From Balneolales bacterium (GTDB lineage: Bacteria > Bacteroidota > Rhodothermia > Balneolales > Natronogracilivirgulaceae), in NCBI GenBank assembly GCA_007131535.1, contig SLQI01000137.1, positions 1 to 8,731 of the forward strand: DNA of 8,731 bases, given 5' to 3'. Position numbers and translations under genes: made by a program. Of this stretch, positions 8,201-8,731 are shown piece by piece. Under the pieces are notes generated by a model, which was given only the letters and a program-made list of their open reading frames with translations, was not told the origin of the DNA and made no database searches. Position 1 is the first letter of the stretch; each line of letters opens with the position of its first letter.

Positions 8201-8691
8201 ATTTGGAGCTTCGCACTTATTACTCTGATGAAGGTTATTTTCTGCATGAGGGAATTCAACTGGATGGATCCACCGGTTATAAGTTTGAAGTGCAAGAGTG
8301 GGACAATCTCGAAGAGCAGCAGGTAACCATGCATATCGATACCAATATGGACGGCCGGTATGATGAATCAGAACGTCTGGAAAGTACTACGACTTCCGGC
8401 AGTATGGAAGATCAGCCAGACCGGCCGGAGGAGTTCGGTTTGGAACAGAATTACCCCAACCCGTTTAACGCTGAGACAACCATTCAATATTCACTTCCCG
8501 AAGAAACCCATGTAGAACTTGCCGTCTATGATATTTTGGGCCGTCGGGTGGCAACTTTGGCAGACGAAAGACAAGAAGCTGGTTATCACGAGGTGAATTT
8601 TGATGCAAGTGAGCTTTCAACCGGTACCTATATTTATGAAATTCGTGCCGGTGAGTTCTCACAGTCAAAGCAGCTATTACTTGTGAAGTAA
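5212..8691 (+). CDS. Multidomain exported protein with putative papain-like cysteine peptidase domain and T9SS type A sorting domain
   Basis: This 1159-residue protein has an N-terminal signal (KKAVK, then LNVFAFAIMMVCQTA; cleavage perhaps near residue 32). Residues about 70-400 hold at least five propeller-like repeats of the two-component-regulator/Reg_prop kind (IDTDSQGNIWV, VTGDSLWIT, VTDSEESLWIS, GLPSEQNRVHAI). Residues about 403-505 look Ig-like (VSISYSKDHGDSWEEI). Residues about 590-790 resemble a papain-fold cysteine peptidase: GGVCHGFAVTS around Cys610, GHSVVVY with His735, and HDSNFP with Asp758 and Asn760, in the papain Cys-His-Asn order with similar spacing. Cys610 is the only cysteine after the signal peptide. 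Residues 1043-1054 (DTNMDGRYDESE) fit a calcium-binding EF-hand/dockerin loop. Residues about 1075-1159 are the sorting domain (EQNYPNPFNAETT to LLLVK). The protein is strongly acidic. Peptidase activity is inferred from motifs; export and surface attachment are well supported. Confidence 0.92.
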   Translation: MNCTIQLKKAVKLNVFAFAIMMVCQTAEVKSQTNHAQLPEIHKDDRETLSDQPGAGWYFYDYFLGVEMMEGFETLHMSSIDTDSQGNIWVIGGGETTDGNFEGRLFRYQDGEWDVVDDFEIASDAGTTKRSLPLNVVSSLNVYYSDGYNLRRYSHGDIIEYTPEESGLPEPEYDDERMVDIVRDEEGTNWMLYSYPRVVSFGDPEEEYEVYDHENSGIPEPVDDESGIGTELPAQHLAVTGDSLWITTHRDGDGLIRKYDNEWTAYTAENSALTSDLVVSLVTDSEESLWISTLPGESGEGSLSNLTDSEWDVNTTADGLPSEQNRVHAIEEEDIIWASFGGGEDPGYGYLAEYDDGEWTVIAEEDEFFQYLAFLTIDDHDHQNKWLSGHFNVINAGVGSLNQVYVQFSNVPDTETVFDGGAKVSIGWESGRRVENVSISYSKDHGDSWEEIESGLEPVESSHDLELPTPEEPESEVVIKVSAEGYQDVADEAEPITVLNPEEPFYHLRREESDGSYQLYDPLVDGWQMPNQQSVMWPEEKWSEIEYEGPLNWLLGGEPSEFPSFNSLVRAFGEDNTIAGYTPIFDNITPTVRASVLWKILTNQGFGGVCHGFAVTSLLAFTDGQGVLDASIEEDHLFDQEVNNEIREMINATWAQQWSRDHFIETFLSTLNEDLLQNLAEKDDIELDDILETDLVFAPPSQTLEDIKQMLDTKTDEKYHRALLLFPEGDIMAGHSVVVYKAEQDESDEDLWRLHIHDSNFPDDDDTYVQVDLDQDYYFYEEPSNNIRFEGSHGLFLSDPVDGYISYSQVLKEHHTEGTNEDDPLEQISGLEDIGFMHTFFSNEHGLTITDEMGNETSLQDGISTTDIPGSLPVVPLVGGEHDPIGYFLADVEYDVELNYSDNGEGKFQAFSADTIYSYRNYEGDPESPDRMRYGNSFKVYGNDHQFDMEVINGDENEERMYALRDVNAAEEDSIDFNLDDGGSLAVNNYNGAKQVDLELRTYYSDEGYFLHEGIQLDGSTGYKFEVQEWDNLEEQQVTMHIDTNMDGRYDESERLESTTTSGSMEDQPDRPEEFGLEQNYPNPFNAETTIQYSLPEETHVELAVYDILGRRVATLADERQEAGYHEVNFDASELSTGTYIYEIRAGEFSQSKQLLLVK

Positions 8692-8731
8692 ACGAAATGC
8701 TTAAATAAATATCCGGGCGGTTCGGTTTGAG

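Noticed and set aside
8692..8731. Possible terminator after gene 3
   Set aside because: The window ends before a second arm or T-tract can be seen.

Overview
The window most likely comes from the Bacteroidota/Balneolota/Rhodothermota side of the tree, probably a moderately halophilic or marine Balneolales-type bacterium. Three things point there. All three confident genes end in a type IX secretion (T9SS) type A sorting domain with the NYPNPFN signature. Two of them are preceded by the TAnnTTTG -7 element typical of that group, and none has a Shine-Dalgarno site. The proteins are also very rich in Asp and Glu. The lineage is an inference, because no marker gene is present.

Layout: positions 1-276 are a leader region with a possible edge-truncated divergent ORF, an operator-like dyad and a promoter. 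Gene 1 (277-3816, +) encodes a signal peptide, six exactly spaced 73-residue kelch repeats, a LamG-like domain, a GWR/NPYP beta module and the sorting domain. A 145-nt intergenic region follows, with two mutually exclusive inverted repeats and a second TAnnTTTG promoter. Gene 2 (3962-4648, +) is a minimal exported protein with one fibronectin type III-like domain and the sorting domain, and it is closed by a strong intrinsic terminator (4675-4702). Positions 4703-5211 contain no convincing sense gene, only an antisense stretch resembling a beta-barrel remnant. Gene 3 (5212-8691, +) encodes a signal peptide, a propeller-like N-terminal half, an Ig-like domain, a putative papain-like cysteine peptidase domain, a beta-rich region with an EF-hand/dockerin-like loop, and the sorting domain.

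Together this is a cluster of three cell-surface or secreted T9SS cargo proteins. Genes 1 and 2 share an unusual promoter arrangement: the 9-mer CCGGTTAAA lies exactly 51 bp before TAnnTTTG in both, which suggests a shared regulator. Gene 3 lacks this arrangement and sits behind a terminator, so it is probably a separate unit. The most notable content is the putative peptidase of gene 3, whose nucleophile candidate is the only cysteine in any of the three mature proteins.
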